From positions 18,370,001 through 18,434,000 of the forward strand of contig NC_092312.1 of assembly GCF_036785885.1 (NCBI RefSeq): DNA of 64,000 nucleotides. The letters are read 5' to 3'. Under the pieces are notes generated by a model. That model did not search any database. It had not been told where the DNA came from and was given only the letters and a program-made list of their open reading frames with translations. Positions 35,038 to 47,200 of the stretch are shown piece by piece. The stretch's first letter is position 1. Each line of letters opens with the position of its first letter. The position numbers were made by a program, and so were the translations under genes. The stretch is from Coffea arabica (Eukaryota; Streptophyta; Magnoliopsida; Gentianales; Rubiaceae).

Positions 35038-37429
35038 ATCATATATCCAGAAATTGGTCTGATCTATTGTAGTAGTATTTTGTTCTGTTGAATCATATTT
35101 GGGTGTCTGTATTGTACCGTATAAGTAAGTCTGGGTATTAATCTTATCTACTTTATTCCTGTGTATTTTTGTTGATGTTGTACAAGAAGCCTTTTATGCC
35201 AAAACAGTAAAAATGGGATAAAGTTTTCTTTTTCGATGTATTACCAATCTATCCCGTATTTGGAATCAAGGAAAGAAACCAATAGGAGATGATTGTAAAG
35301 TAAAAAGAAAAAACATAAGAAACTTTTTTTCTGGCTTTAATCTTCTAGACTGCCGCATGCGATGAAACTGTCAAACAAAGATGTGAAATAATAATAATAA
35401 TAGCGTTAAAGAATTGCATGACTTAGTTTGGACTTTTTTTCCCCTAATATCTCTTCACACCAGTATAATAGGGTTTTTCAGTAGGTATACTAGGTAAATA
35501 TCGAGAGGCTAAAATTAAAAATTAAAAATCTATCCAAACTAATGCTTTTCGATACCGAAGGCAGAACGGCTTTGTAATTCTTAGCTTCCTTCGTCCATTT
35601 CGGTGAAACATCAAACAACCTATACATGTGAAAATTTTCCCCAAAAAAATGTTTAAAAATAGTTTCCAGAAAGAATTCTTAAACAACGCATTCAATTTGT
35701 TAATGTACTCATCTTTTTTTTTTTTTGGACTTTTTTTTTTATAAGTGGAATGTCTTGAACTTTGGATCTCTCACAACTCCTTTCTGCCTTATCATCTATC
35801 ACATCCCTTCCCCCTCCCTCCTCTCTCGGATTAATGTACTCATCTTGATGCTAGGTATTCACATTTATAACAATTTTTATAAAGTTTAGTACTTGTTTTG
35901 AGGATCTAAATTCTTCGCGATTGCTAGGGCTATTAGTCGAGTTTTTTGAATAGGGTTTTGATAAGTCCAAACTTTACTCACAAATTAAATGGTGCTTTTA
36001 GGTTTGGATTTCGTTAAAAGATTCAAATTCAACTCACACTTGTATAAACGTTTCAAAGTCAGAGGTTTAACCTAGTAAGATCCTAAATTAGCTCATATTT
36101 AATTCGAGTTTAATATTCAGGGTCAAAATCTGTCAAGTCCGATTAAAGATAAAATCGAACGGTATTTTTTTTTTAACCGAATGGGTCAGACTCAGACTAA
36201 TTCGACTCCATTAACAATTCTAATAGTTGCAGGAACACTTGCATAATACATTTAACAGTTGGTTCGACCGAGTTGGTTCGAACTAATCTCAGCTATTAAT
36301 TTGAAATTTAAATAAATTTTAAATCAACAATCAAGATAAGCTCTAGCCTTGCCTGGTCGATCCCCACAATTAAAACCTTTAAAAGTCTTCTGCCAACATC
36401 ACAGAATCCCAATTCGTGGTTTTGATGCCTGATTGACACTATACTAAGTTGTTTAGGATCACGGTTCGAAAGTGCATCGCTACAAATGAAAAGCATTTAG
36501 GTTTCATTTTGATTGGACGAAACGTCCTTTACAATAAAATTCACCATTCTTGTGCAAAATGTTTGATCATAATGAGTAAATTTTCGTCCAATATTTGAAT
36601 GAATTACTGAAAAAAAAATGAATAGCATGTTGTTCCTGTTTCTTATGTTGGTTTTCTCATACTTGCACGTGTACACGTTAGTTCCTTTTACAATACCGAT
36701 AGACAAACGATGTTTCCCCTTGTAGTACAAAAGAAGAAGAAGAGTAAAAACAAAAGGAATAGACGATGATTGTATAGTGTTTTGAACCATGGAGAGTTCA
36801 CAATGATAATCAATAGGATATTAGCTAAATAGGTAGAGAAAAGTTGGGCGGATTTAATCCATGGGCCTTGAGATCAAAGTTCAGCGAATAAGGTTTACTG
36901 GGGTTTTTAGCTTGTCATAACTGTATGATACTGACCTACAACAAAAACCTTAGAAAGTACTATTGATCCAGATATGACGATAGAATTCTTGCTTTGATGA
37001 CCCTTTGTTACTTTAAAGACAATGATGATAACTAGTTGAAGGTTGTCAGATTATTGTATGGCTTTCCGTTAATAGCTGGCATATATCATACTATATTTGA
37101 ATCTTTGGAAGATTTCTTACCAAGTGTTTTCTAATCACTTTCAAGTAAGAACGTGTGACTAATTATCAATTTGGCATCTTCTTAAATTTTTTGATTCGTG
37201 GTAGCTTTTGCATCTTAGCTTTATTTCCTAAATTTTAAGGTTTTACTTTTTTTCACCGATTTCTTCACTTGTTAACAAAATCCCTGTAATTATTAATTAA
37301 TAGCAGGAGGTAAATAGCTACAATTCCTTTTTGACAAAAAAAAAAGCCACAATTCCTATTTACCCATTTGCCCTCTTAGTTCTTAGCATATAGGGCATGT
37401 GAAGTGAAGCTGCTGCCAATTCACTTACG
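35038..37429. other. Intergenic DNA between MADS-A2 and the MADS-C1 promoter
   Basis: Homologous to 20,139-22,639 of unit 1. No coding sequence is recognised. It lacks the roughly 100-bp block that unit 1 has at about 20,480-20,595. Confidence 0.55.
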
Positions 37430-37956
37430 TTATGATTCACTTCTTATCCTAATTACTACTAGCGTTTTATGGTAAAAACAGTTATACACAGCATTTTGCT
37501 CCTCTATAAATGCTCTTCCATCTTTCGGCTCTTTATGAAGACATAAGTAACGTGCCAAAAGCACTTTCTGTGCTCTAACAAATGCCTACAGAGTGAGTGT
37601 GAGTGCCAATTGATCATCAATTCATACCCAAAATGAGTAGAGAAACACATATATATGAGTTGACTTTGGCTTGCAATAATAACTGATACTTCACCTTGTA
37701 ATGCCAACTAAGAGAAGATTTATGTCACACCATCATAGCATTAAGATCTAAGATTTTTTTAAACTCCCAAATCAAGGGTAATTATGCCTAATGATTACAT
37801 ATACTAGCTAGCACAAATTACAATCAATCTATCCAGATTCAAGAGTAAACTTGAGGCCCTTTAAATTGTTGCTTCTCCACTTTATCCATAACTCTTCATA
37901 GAACCACCAAACCTAACCTAAAAAACCTCTCTCCCTCTTGTATTCAGAAGAAGATC
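37430..37956 (+). promoter_or_regulatory. MADS-C1 upstream region
   Basis: Two TATA-like words are visible. CTCTATAAATGC near 37,502 lies about 450 bp before the ATG. CCCTTTAAAT at about 37,857-37,866 lies about 91 bp before it and matches the MADS-A core promoter word. The nearer one is the likelier TATA element. The block recurs at 58,478-58,986. Confidence 0.45.
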
Positions 37957-38628
37957 ATGGCAAAGAAACCTAGCATGGGTCGCCAAAAGATCAAAATTGC
38001 AAAAATTGAGATCAAGAATCATCTCCAAGTTACATTTTCAAAACGCCGTTCGGGACTCTATAAGAAGGCGCACGAACTCAGCACTCTCTGTGGCGTTGAA
38101 TTAGCCATTATAGTTTTTTCCCCAGCGGGAAAAGTATTTTCTTTTGGCCATCCTAGTGTCGATTACATAATCGATAAATTCATTGCGCGATGCAGAAATC
38201 CTCAGCCAAACTCGAGTGCACTCCACCTCGTTGGGGCTCACAGGAATGCCAGTAGTGTCCGGGAGCTCAACTTGCAGCTCACTCAAATTCTCAGTGAATT
38301 AGAAGTTGAGAAGAAAAGAGGCGAGGCATTTGATCTCATGAGAAAAGCCAGCCAAAATCATTATTGGTGGGAATCCCCTGTTAATGAACTTGGATTACAC
38401 GAACTTGAACAACTAAGAGATTCACTGGAAAACATGAAAAACAGTGTGACGAGTCATGCTAGCAAGGTGGCGGCTGAGGCTAATTACAACAATTCTTCAT
38501 TTTTTACACTAAACAATTGTGCTGCTGCGGGATTGTATCATCAATATGAGAGCAAACCAACCGGGGTCAGCGTGGGTTCGGTCCATCCTAATATCTTCAA
38601 CTTTGGATATGATAATGGAGGATTTTGA
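37957..38628 (+). CDS. MADS-C1: type I (M-alpha, AGL62-like) MADS-box factor, 223 aa
   Basis: Intronless. The MADS domain is at about residues 8-67: GRQKIKIAKI, VTFSKRRSGLYKKAHEL, LCGVELAIIVFSPAGKVFSF, then GHPSVDYIIDKF. The segment VRELNLQLTQILSELEVEKKR (101-121) looks coiled-coil, followed by YWWESPVNELGLHELEQLR (136-154). The C-terminus is Asn/Tyr/Gly-rich and ends NFGYDNGGF, similar in spirit to GYGRGFF at the MADS-A end; this supports A and C being older duplicates of each other. It differs from MADS-C2 at I19T, V117I, C188G and one silent site. The unit 1 copy is deleted. Confidence 0.93.
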   Translation: MAKKPSMGRQKIKIAKIEIKNHLQVTFSKRRSGLYKKAHELSTLCGVELAIIVFSPAGKVFSFGHPSVDYIIDKFIARCRNPQPNSSALHLVGAHRNASSVRELNLQLTQILSELEVEKKRGEAFDLMRKASQNHYWWESPVNELGLHELEQLRDSLENMKNSVTSHASKVAAEANYNNSSFFTLNNCAAAGLYHQYESKPTGVSVGSVHPNIFNFGYDNGGF

Positions 38629-38779
38629 AGCCTATTCGGTATAAACTTATCTCGTTTTTCCGATTTGACTTTGGTGCATCAAGCTAGTGCCTCGCTAGTC
38701 TAAACTGTCAATAATTATGTCATTGCTCTTCTCTGATGATTCCTCCATCAATCTACTATAAATAGTTTAATCTCATAAA

Positions 38780-38932
38780 GGGTGCGTTTGGTACTATAGA
38801 ATTGAAATTGAATTAGAATTCGAATTCTATAAAATTGGAATTCCAAGTCATTGCAATTCTTTCGTTTGGAAAATGCATAGAATTGGTATGGAATTTCAAA
38901 TTCTTTATTTGCGTGAGAGAAGAATTCATTAG
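38780..38932. mobile_element. Left part of a MITE interrupted or rearranged in unit 2
   Basis: GGGTGCGTTTGG at 38,780 opens a block that is collinear with the left end of the complete element at 59,810-60,403. Homology between units stops after ATTCATTAG (38,932). The element's right part resumes 11.39 kb further on, at 50,323. Confidence 0.7.
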
Positions 38933-39500
38933 ATATTCATGAGATAAAAAAAGTAGCTCAAAAAATAATAAAGGTGGTGAGAAAAAATTGTGTTAAAAAT
39001 CCCCAATAAAGTTTTTCCCAAACAACTACTATTCAAACAAACAATTTGGCTTCTAATTAGGATTAAAAGCAGTGAAACATCTCCAACAATCAACCGAGCT
39101 GCATGATACCCCTAGCGATTCTTGCACCTACTTTGGACCTTTGATCTGAACTGAATTAATGAAAAAGATAACTTCATCAATTTCATTAGATAAATGACCT
39201 TTGCAGCTTCACCCTCACCTTCAGTGGGATCCTTAATTGACGAGGCTAACTAAACAAAGGGAATTTGTCTTTTGATTTCCAGGGCAGGCTAGTCGTCCAT
39301 TAGTGGCGGTCCGTGGACTTTTACTTTGGACATCTTACATGTTATGTTAGTTGAATTCCGTAGCACAGCCTTCACATCACTTAGAGCTATCAGCTATAAT
39401 ATTTGACAGTTGAGTTATTTTTCATGTTGTAAACATGTAACCGAGAGAAAACATGAACATTGTACTCTTCCTAACAGAGACCTTAGTTAGTGTACCAACA

Positions 39501-39868
39501 ATGGTTCAAAGACTTGGCTGAGTCGTCACCAGAAATGGGCTTTCCGATCCGATACCAGGATGAGATGGTTCCGAGATAATGAATTGTCGAGAACTTGGCC
39601 GAATCACCGAAAACTCAACCAAGACGTCTTCGAAATGGATAGAAACGGTCGAATCGTCCCGAGTCACTCCGAATCATCCCAAATCAATTTGAATTTTTAT
39701 TATTTTTACTAATTTTTAATTATTTTTGTTTATCATATTTTTTACAATTTTTAAAATATTAAATATTTTAAAAATTTGCGTTTCGCTGAGACCGCGGTCG
39801 ATGCGTCGAGACAGATGTGGAACAGTTTGGGCCGCGACCGCAACTGCGACGGCGACTTTGAACCATGT
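39501..39868. mobile_element. hAT-type MITE, 368 bp, with perfect 8-bp TSD
   Basis: The inverted ends are ATGGTTCAAAG on the left and CTTTGAACCAT close to the right end. Direct repeats TACCAACA flank it exactly (39,493-39,500 and 39,869-39,876), as expected for a hAT target duplication. The interior has GTCG/CGAATC-rich arms around an AT-rich centre and does not code. Confidence 0.7.
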
Positions 39869-40441
39869 TACCAACACGATTGTGATTCCTTTGATGACAT
39901 GTTTTATAAGAGTGGGTAGAGGATTTATATATATATATATATGAAGTTTCTTGAAACCTACTAATGTATTTCTTTAGTGACATGTGCTAAATTTCCAAAA
40001 CCCTATTTGATTATGAACAATGTGATTGATGGTAGTTTGATAGCGTACCATGTTTGTAAAAAACAAAACATTTCTAGGGGAAAGTGGAAAGATTGTGCAT
40101 GACGCAGGAAACCATATGCTCAACCCCTCCTCTCATCGTCAACAAGCTGAATTCATTTCACCATCCATTGTCAACGTGGACTGCAATTGCCATTGATTCC
40201 CAACCAAAAGTACTCGTGCTGCTTGCAGCTTAGATATTGGCAACTTTTCTTAGTAGCTATCCACATTCAAATACCTTAATAAAAAAATAAAGGGGACGGT
40301 TTAGAGATCAGTTTGAAACCTCGGGCTGATTTTATCTACAGCTAGTATAAATTTGAGGTAAATTAGGCACATTTCCCCCACATCCGAAGTCGAGAATCAA
40401 GCTACCCTACCTAGGCAGAAGTAAAGTCCACAGCCATAATC

Positions 40442-41078
40442 ATGGATCTCCTACGCTTCAAATTTGTCTTAATCAGCATATTCAGTCTGGCTAAAATAAA
40501 CTTAGTCCTTGGACACATTGGCACTGCCACTTCTTACAATCCTCCATATACCCGTGAGCAACATTTGATTTCTCAGAAGTTTCTATATCATTATTTAGCA
40601 GCAGCTTTTTTGTTTTTTCAGTTGTTTGAGAATCGTATTAGGAAGGATATGGAATTTGATTATAAAATTTACTCTAAATTTAACTCGTGCAGCCACCAAG
40701 TGCGGGGGAAACAGAAATGATCAGTTTCCAGCAGGAAATCTGTTCGTTGCTGTGAGTGAAGGGCTGTGGGATAACGGGGCTGCATGCGGCAGACGCTACA
40801 GATTAAGATGCTTGAGCGGCAGCAACAAGCCATGCAGAGATATTGGCACCACCATCGACGTTAGGGTGGTGGATTTCTGCCCAAGACGCCCATGCCCTTC
40901 CACCATTGTTTTGTCTAGTGATGCTTTTGCAGCTATCTCCCGCAACCCTGATGCCAAAATCAACATTGAATACATCCAGTACTTACACTTCTTCCTTGTC
41001 TCCAGCTTATTATCTTCACTATGTTCTTCGGTTGCTCCATTGCTTAATATTTTACGTCACACCTTTTGCAGGATATGA
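40442..41078 (+). CDS. EG45-like domain protein (plant natriuretic peptide / blight-associated p12 type), 134 aa, 3 exons
   Basis: Exons are 40442-40553, 40693-40978 and a 7-base last exon 41072-41078, in phase throughout (405 nt). Residues 1-24 form a signal peptide (hydrophobic FVLISIFSLAKINLVLG). GTATSYNPPYTP then begins the mature protein, as in p12/PNP proteins. Exon 2 has TKCGGNRND, then NLFVAVSEGLWDNGAACGRRY and the double-psi beta-barrel core (VRVVDFCPRRPC, IVLSSDAFAAI). The micro-exon supplies only the end Gln, Ile and stop, giving EYIQI. The family is secreted to the apoplast, is expansin-like without the C-terminal wall-binding domain, and has been linked to water/ion balance and stress. 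It appears intact. Confidence 0.85.
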
Positions 41079-41287
41079 AGAGGGATTTGACTTCCATATA
41101 TATATATATATACGTGTAATTTTACGGGCTGAAGATCAAGAGGAAAAGGGCATCCTTGGAAATAGGAACAGAACTAGATAGCAAAATGTTGTTTAAAAAT
41201 TCATTTCCCTTTGTTATCGGTATATCCTATTAAATGATGGCAAACGAGCACAAAAAATGTACTAAAAGTTTCGACGTGATGTACACA

Positions 41288-44200
41288 TCAAATGATTTCA
41301 AGAGATGGTTCCCGAAATTGAGTTGCTTTTGCATTAAGAGTACCAAAGCTTTCCTTTTGATTCTGGAAATACGGATGAAGATGGCGGACACCTTCCAGGT
41401 ATAAAGGTGTTTGCATCTCAATCAAGCGGGAAACCTGCATGTACCAGCCTTTTAGTTCATGCCCTAATGTACAGTATATAGAGGCCACAATCACAACCAC
41501 AACTTACCAGATAACAAAGATAGAACAAAAGATATTAACAGATTATTCCTGATAGCAAATCTTAGGCCATGGCGAATACACCAGTCAAGAACTGAGTTAA
41601 TGAATCCACCAGATTCATCTTATTATGGCAGCATGACAATTTCTTCTGCTAGTCTAATGAAGCAGGTATTATTGGGTGCAGCATGGGACACTATCTGAAT
41701 GTTGCTAGGGGTACAAGTCTTAGTTGTTTTGACGACAAACTTGTTTTCATCAATGGCAATAGTGGGTTAAGTGTTACAAAACCAACTCAAGGAGTAAAGT
41801 GGGAGAAAGTAACTTTAAGACTAACATGCAAAGCATGCTAAACCTGATGGGGTTTTACTGCGATTAACCCTTCAGGGAAATTGCAATAACCTTCTATGAG
41901 AAGGTTTAACATGCTAAACTATGGACTTAGAAACAGCATTTCCTATGACTTGACAGAAAAAATGTAGAACATTCATGATAAAAGACGGCAAAAATTGACA
42001 ATCACGCAAAAAATGACTTACAGCTCGGCGAAATGCAAACATCTCCTCTTGACCAGATAGCATGGAAGTAATTCCAGTTGGTGTACCACCAGAACTAACT
42101 GTGCCCTCTGCTAGAACATCTCGTCGCAGTTTGGCACCTTCAGTCTCTGTTTCAAATTGGAAGCTGGAAAAGGAGAGCAGAAATGAACCAATGTAGTCTT
42201 TATAACCAAAGACAGAAGTTGAAGCTAAAAGACAGGTGATGTAGATGGCATATTGCTTAAACTTTAAAGTTTTCCAGCAACTCTAGACGGGTCAAAGACT
42301 GGCCTTACGAATGTTATCCATTCATATTTGATTCGATTTTCTCACTGAGAATGTACTTGACCAGAAACTTGATCATCAGTCACCAGACATAAAAGAGAAG
42401 TAATGTCTATGCCAAAAGTCACTTCCATACTCTTTTAAAACAGTAAATTCACTATATCCATTTTACTGCCAATCCTGATATCATGCTACCAACCTAGTGC
42501 ATACCCTTAGATTTCTTAATAGCAGGTTTAGATGACATTGCCATTTGGGAAGCAATGTGTAATATAAAACTATGTCTTTTGCATTAAAAAGAGACAATTA
42601 TTTGTGCCTAAATTTGAATTGATCAATTTATCACATCACTCTGTTAATGAAAATGTTATGATTCATTTTCTGGAGGGAAATATCACGTCTGCATACAAGG
42701 ACGACATATTTGGTCTTTTAATCCTCGAATCCTTTCATAAGTATTACTAACATAACAATCTATTCTACTAAAATCAATTATTCATTGAAATCGCAGCAAG
42801 TAAATCATCTCTCTCTCTCTCTCTCTCTCTCTAATGTATATTAATGCTTTAGGATTGTCCTTGACGAATCATAGTTAATTTACATTATGAGATATTAGGC
42901 CAAAAGCACACTAAGTCATAAAAAGAAAAAATAAAGACGTACAGGGCAACATAAAACTGAACTGTCAGAATATAGGAAAAACAAAAATGAAAATAGGGCA
43001 CACCGTAAGCAGAGGTAAAGCACAGCGCACATTTTTCACTGAAAATTGACACATAAAACTTGCATCATGAGAAACAATGTCAAAATGGTACAATAAAACC
43101 CTAGCTAATGAAAGAACTTGGCTCTGCTCAGGAGAAAAGAAGCAGAAAACAGATATAATTAAAAAAAATGAAAAAAAAACCTCCATGGCTCTAGGAAACT
43201 TCTCATAATAGAATTTTGATACTTTTAGGGAATACTTTGTTATATAACATTGATCTATAATGAATTGATGACATGTTGCAAGTATGCTAGGTAGTGTAAA
43301 ATAATTTCTGATGAAACTCATGCGTGTCAATAGATGAAAGAGCTAACTAAGCAAAGCCAAAGGGTGTGGGGGTCATCCATGGACCAATGTGTCAAGAAAC
43401 TCACAAAAGAAGAATGATCAAATGATTTCCTCACCTCTCCAAGTCAAAAAGTGTACCCTCTTCAGTTCCTTGAAATAGGTCATCTATTGAAGAAGCAGCA
43501 GAACAGTATAGGCAGCAATGGTGATTGTAAAGTTCATCAATGAGAGTTATAAATCTCCGAGCCTGGAAGCGAGAAACCCAGTATCGGTAATTGTAGCTGG
43601 TAATCATACAGAAGCAATATCAATCTGTTTATTAGACTGTCAGTCTATCAGTTTGTCTTAGCTTTCCAAAGATAAGATAATCATTGGAAGCTTTAGAATG
43701 CTCACACATTGGTCAGTCTTATCCAAGAAAAACAGGATAACCTGATAAACTGCACAAGCACCTTGCAAGCATATAGAGCAATCTATTAGGTAGCTTGTAA
43801 ACTGTTGTCCTTAAAAGGTGCCTTAAATTGTTTCACTAAAATGGCACCATATTTTAGTATGCTGAAAACTATGATCCCTAAATACACTGAGGGCGACTAT
43901 ACTTCAGAAACCCATCCATGAGACTGAATAAGCCACCATGATCCATGGAACATGTTCAAACTCAAGCTAAGCGCATAGCAATCAGGAATCTAGAAGCTGT
44001 ATCTTATTGTATACTACTAATGGTGGCTGGTAAGTTTCGAAGTAAGTTTATCATAAACCTTGAGACAAGTATGATTTTCCCTTGAGATGACATTTTAAGG
44101 GAACCTGTTCGACCTTCAAAAGCTCCCTTCCCCCTTGATGTAATAGGTAAAATAAGAAAAGAAAGACTAAAGTGAAAAATAGGCAATTTCTCCTTACATT

Positions 44201-47200
44201 AAACTGAAAGAAGGAAAAAGAAGAATGTCAAGTGAACAGCATGGGCGATAAGAAGCATATCTATTCATTTAAAGCCTGATGTAAATCACAAAAACTTGCA
44301 TGCACAAAAATGCTGTAGGAATTGATACTGATGTACTGAAGGAAATAGCATTCACTTAAGCAGCCTTGGTACCTTATCACGAATTCGCATGCTCATAGTA
44401 GGGATGTCTGAGATAAAGATCATGTGGTAATTTTTAGCTACAGAAATATAATCTGCGGCTCCAACCTGCAATAATTGCTAATGGGATCAAACAGGAAAAA
44501 GAAGGTAAAGGGGGACGTGCAACAAGGTCAAGCATCAAAAAATTAAATTAAAATGCAGTGCAGATGTCACTGAGTGGTTGGTTCATCTATCAGGGACAGG
44601 AATTGATAGCTTTAGTATACACTCACAAACAGTAAGAATCATCTGAGACTTGGAAGATATTTTTTAGGAAGGAATACTCATATTTTTCCACCAAAGTACT
44701 TTTCTTTGTAGTAATATCCAATAATATGACAGTATGAACTCTTTGAATATTGATCTAGACATGGACCTAGCTATTTTCATTTGTTTCATCAAGTTTCCTT
44801 CCTTTTGTTTGCAAAAGTACATTACAAGATGGAAGGAAGGATTTCAATTTAAAGATGTGCAAAAATATACGAGGCACAAATCTTAGAAAGAGTCAAAGCA
44901 AGTTTAACAGTCTTTAGTCGTAAAATCGACCAGATATTGCTTCTGTTTTCGAATGTTTTCAGATAATGAATGATACTAAATATGCATCAGCATACACACA
45001 ATAGAAATTGTTCCAGCATGAACAGAGCGCCAAAAGAGAGAGAAAAAAGATAGACTAGCTTTGAATTAGTGATACTATAAAAAAACACTAAACCACAATC
45101 TAAATATTTCGAGCTTTTCTATTTACAGTACCATCATTTAAACAATCCTAAATCATTATAGGCAGGTTTCAGCTTATAAATTATTTTGAAGAAAGAATGA
45201 TTTAGATGGTATTAATTTAAATAGCACAACAATATAAAAGATACTTTTACCCAAAATGAAGCAATTTACCGGTCGACCGCATAGGTACTCAAATGTGAAA
45301 CGTGCCAAACCGTTACAGCTTAGGCGAACCTCCAATGTTCTGATTGCGAAAAAAATGTAATATCAAAAGCTGAGTGAGATATATCAGTAAAATGGACGCA
45401 GATAGATTGAAGAGTACCTCCCAAACATCACTCGAATTGCCTTTGAAGTGATTATTCCCCCAGATAGTCTTGTAAGCTTGTCCCACATAATCTCAAATTC
45501 CTCTGTTTTGATACTATTCAGTGGCCAAAAATAATGAACCTGAATAGACATAGGAAAATGGAGATGCACTTAACCCCAAAAACAACATCTAAGTACAGGT
45601 TGGACTTATTCTATGACTAACAGATAACCAATATATTGGAGCAACGAAGACGATGAGACTGAAGTAGAATATAGAAAATTCAATTAAGTTCAGAAAGAAA
45701 CAAAAATATATATCTCAACCACACCAACTAAGACTCAAGTTCATCTTTTTGCCAGGAGAATCTTTAGAAATGTTACGAGTGTGAATATTCCTACAGCTGA
45801 ATGGACCAATTAAAGAATTTAGACAAAAAGAAACTGAATCTTATTGCAATGTAATACCACATTCTTGTTTAGCAAACCATTCATTATTCAGAGCTATCTC
45901 CAGGATACACCTTCAAATGTGCTTAAATTTTCAAGCTTGTTCTTTTTATTGCTCTCTTTGTCAATCATTAAGGTTCTGTACAATACTCGTACATCTGCAT
46001 GTATGGTAATTAAGGATGTGGCCATCACATCTTTCACAACTAAAAGTCATAAAAACAGAAACACATGGAAAAGATAATTGATTTGCCTTCATGCTCACCT
46101 GATCAATAGATCTTTTTGCTATAAGACGGCGATAGTCAATTTCACTTCCTATTAGACAGTTATCACATTGTTCATCCAATTTTGCTACAAGCTTTTGGAA
46201 GATTTCCTTTTGCATACCATCCTGAAAGGAAGGAGAGAAGTTGCAGGAACATTTTATATGGGGTGCAATATATGTTCAAAGTCCCATGCATAGCATGTCA
46301 CAGAGTCCTGGATAGAACACCAAAGGAAGCATAAAAACATAAATTTATTTAGTATAAAGACACCTGATTCAGGTCTCTCGGTGCACGATTACTGGTGGCA
46401 ACAAGAATTGTTCCATTGCTTAACAATCTACTTAGAATTCCAGATAATGCTACGATTGCAAAAACATCAACTGTCTGCAAGAGCAAGTAAGATATTAAAT
46501 TTAAAGATTCCGTCTCCAAAATTTCAATCCGACTCAGAAATTTGCACGAAATAAAGAATATAACTTAATCATTCAAAGAAAAATTATGCCCCACTCATTT
46601 GCAGAAAATAATATAAGGTAAAACAAAACCCGCTTCATAATATAATTCCAATATCCAGTTCAAGTAGCAGTAAACTGATCTACAAAATGAATCACGTTAG
46701 ATGTAGTAGTACAATAACATAACACTTAGTCATGTTGCAAATTAGATTTCTTTAACAGGGTCTGTTATTCATGTTTGTACTTAGGAATTCTACAAGGGTA
46801 GAACTCAAACATTTTATTACAGTAGATGACTAACTTGAATATTCTGTCTTCCCACTTATAGTAACAAACATCAGTTGAACCTAATATTCTTGCTCAGATA
46901 ACTAACAAAAAAAAGGATTTATAAAGAAGACAGTAACAGATATCTGTAGGTAAGGATGTAGATAATTCTTGAAGAACCACTAAAGTAAATCTATGAAACA
47001 TTACATCATCAGACCTGTATTTCATCAAAGCACAGAAGGCTAGCTCCTGCATGATTTCCATGGGCTTCAGTGAGAAACTTATCAGCTACAGCAGGAAGGA
47101 TGTTTTTCATCTGCACCTCTTGCTTATATCTTTCTTCTGCAGCTAACCACTCTTTAATTTTTGTATCAAAGGGAAGATTAGTAATCCAACTAGAAATACT

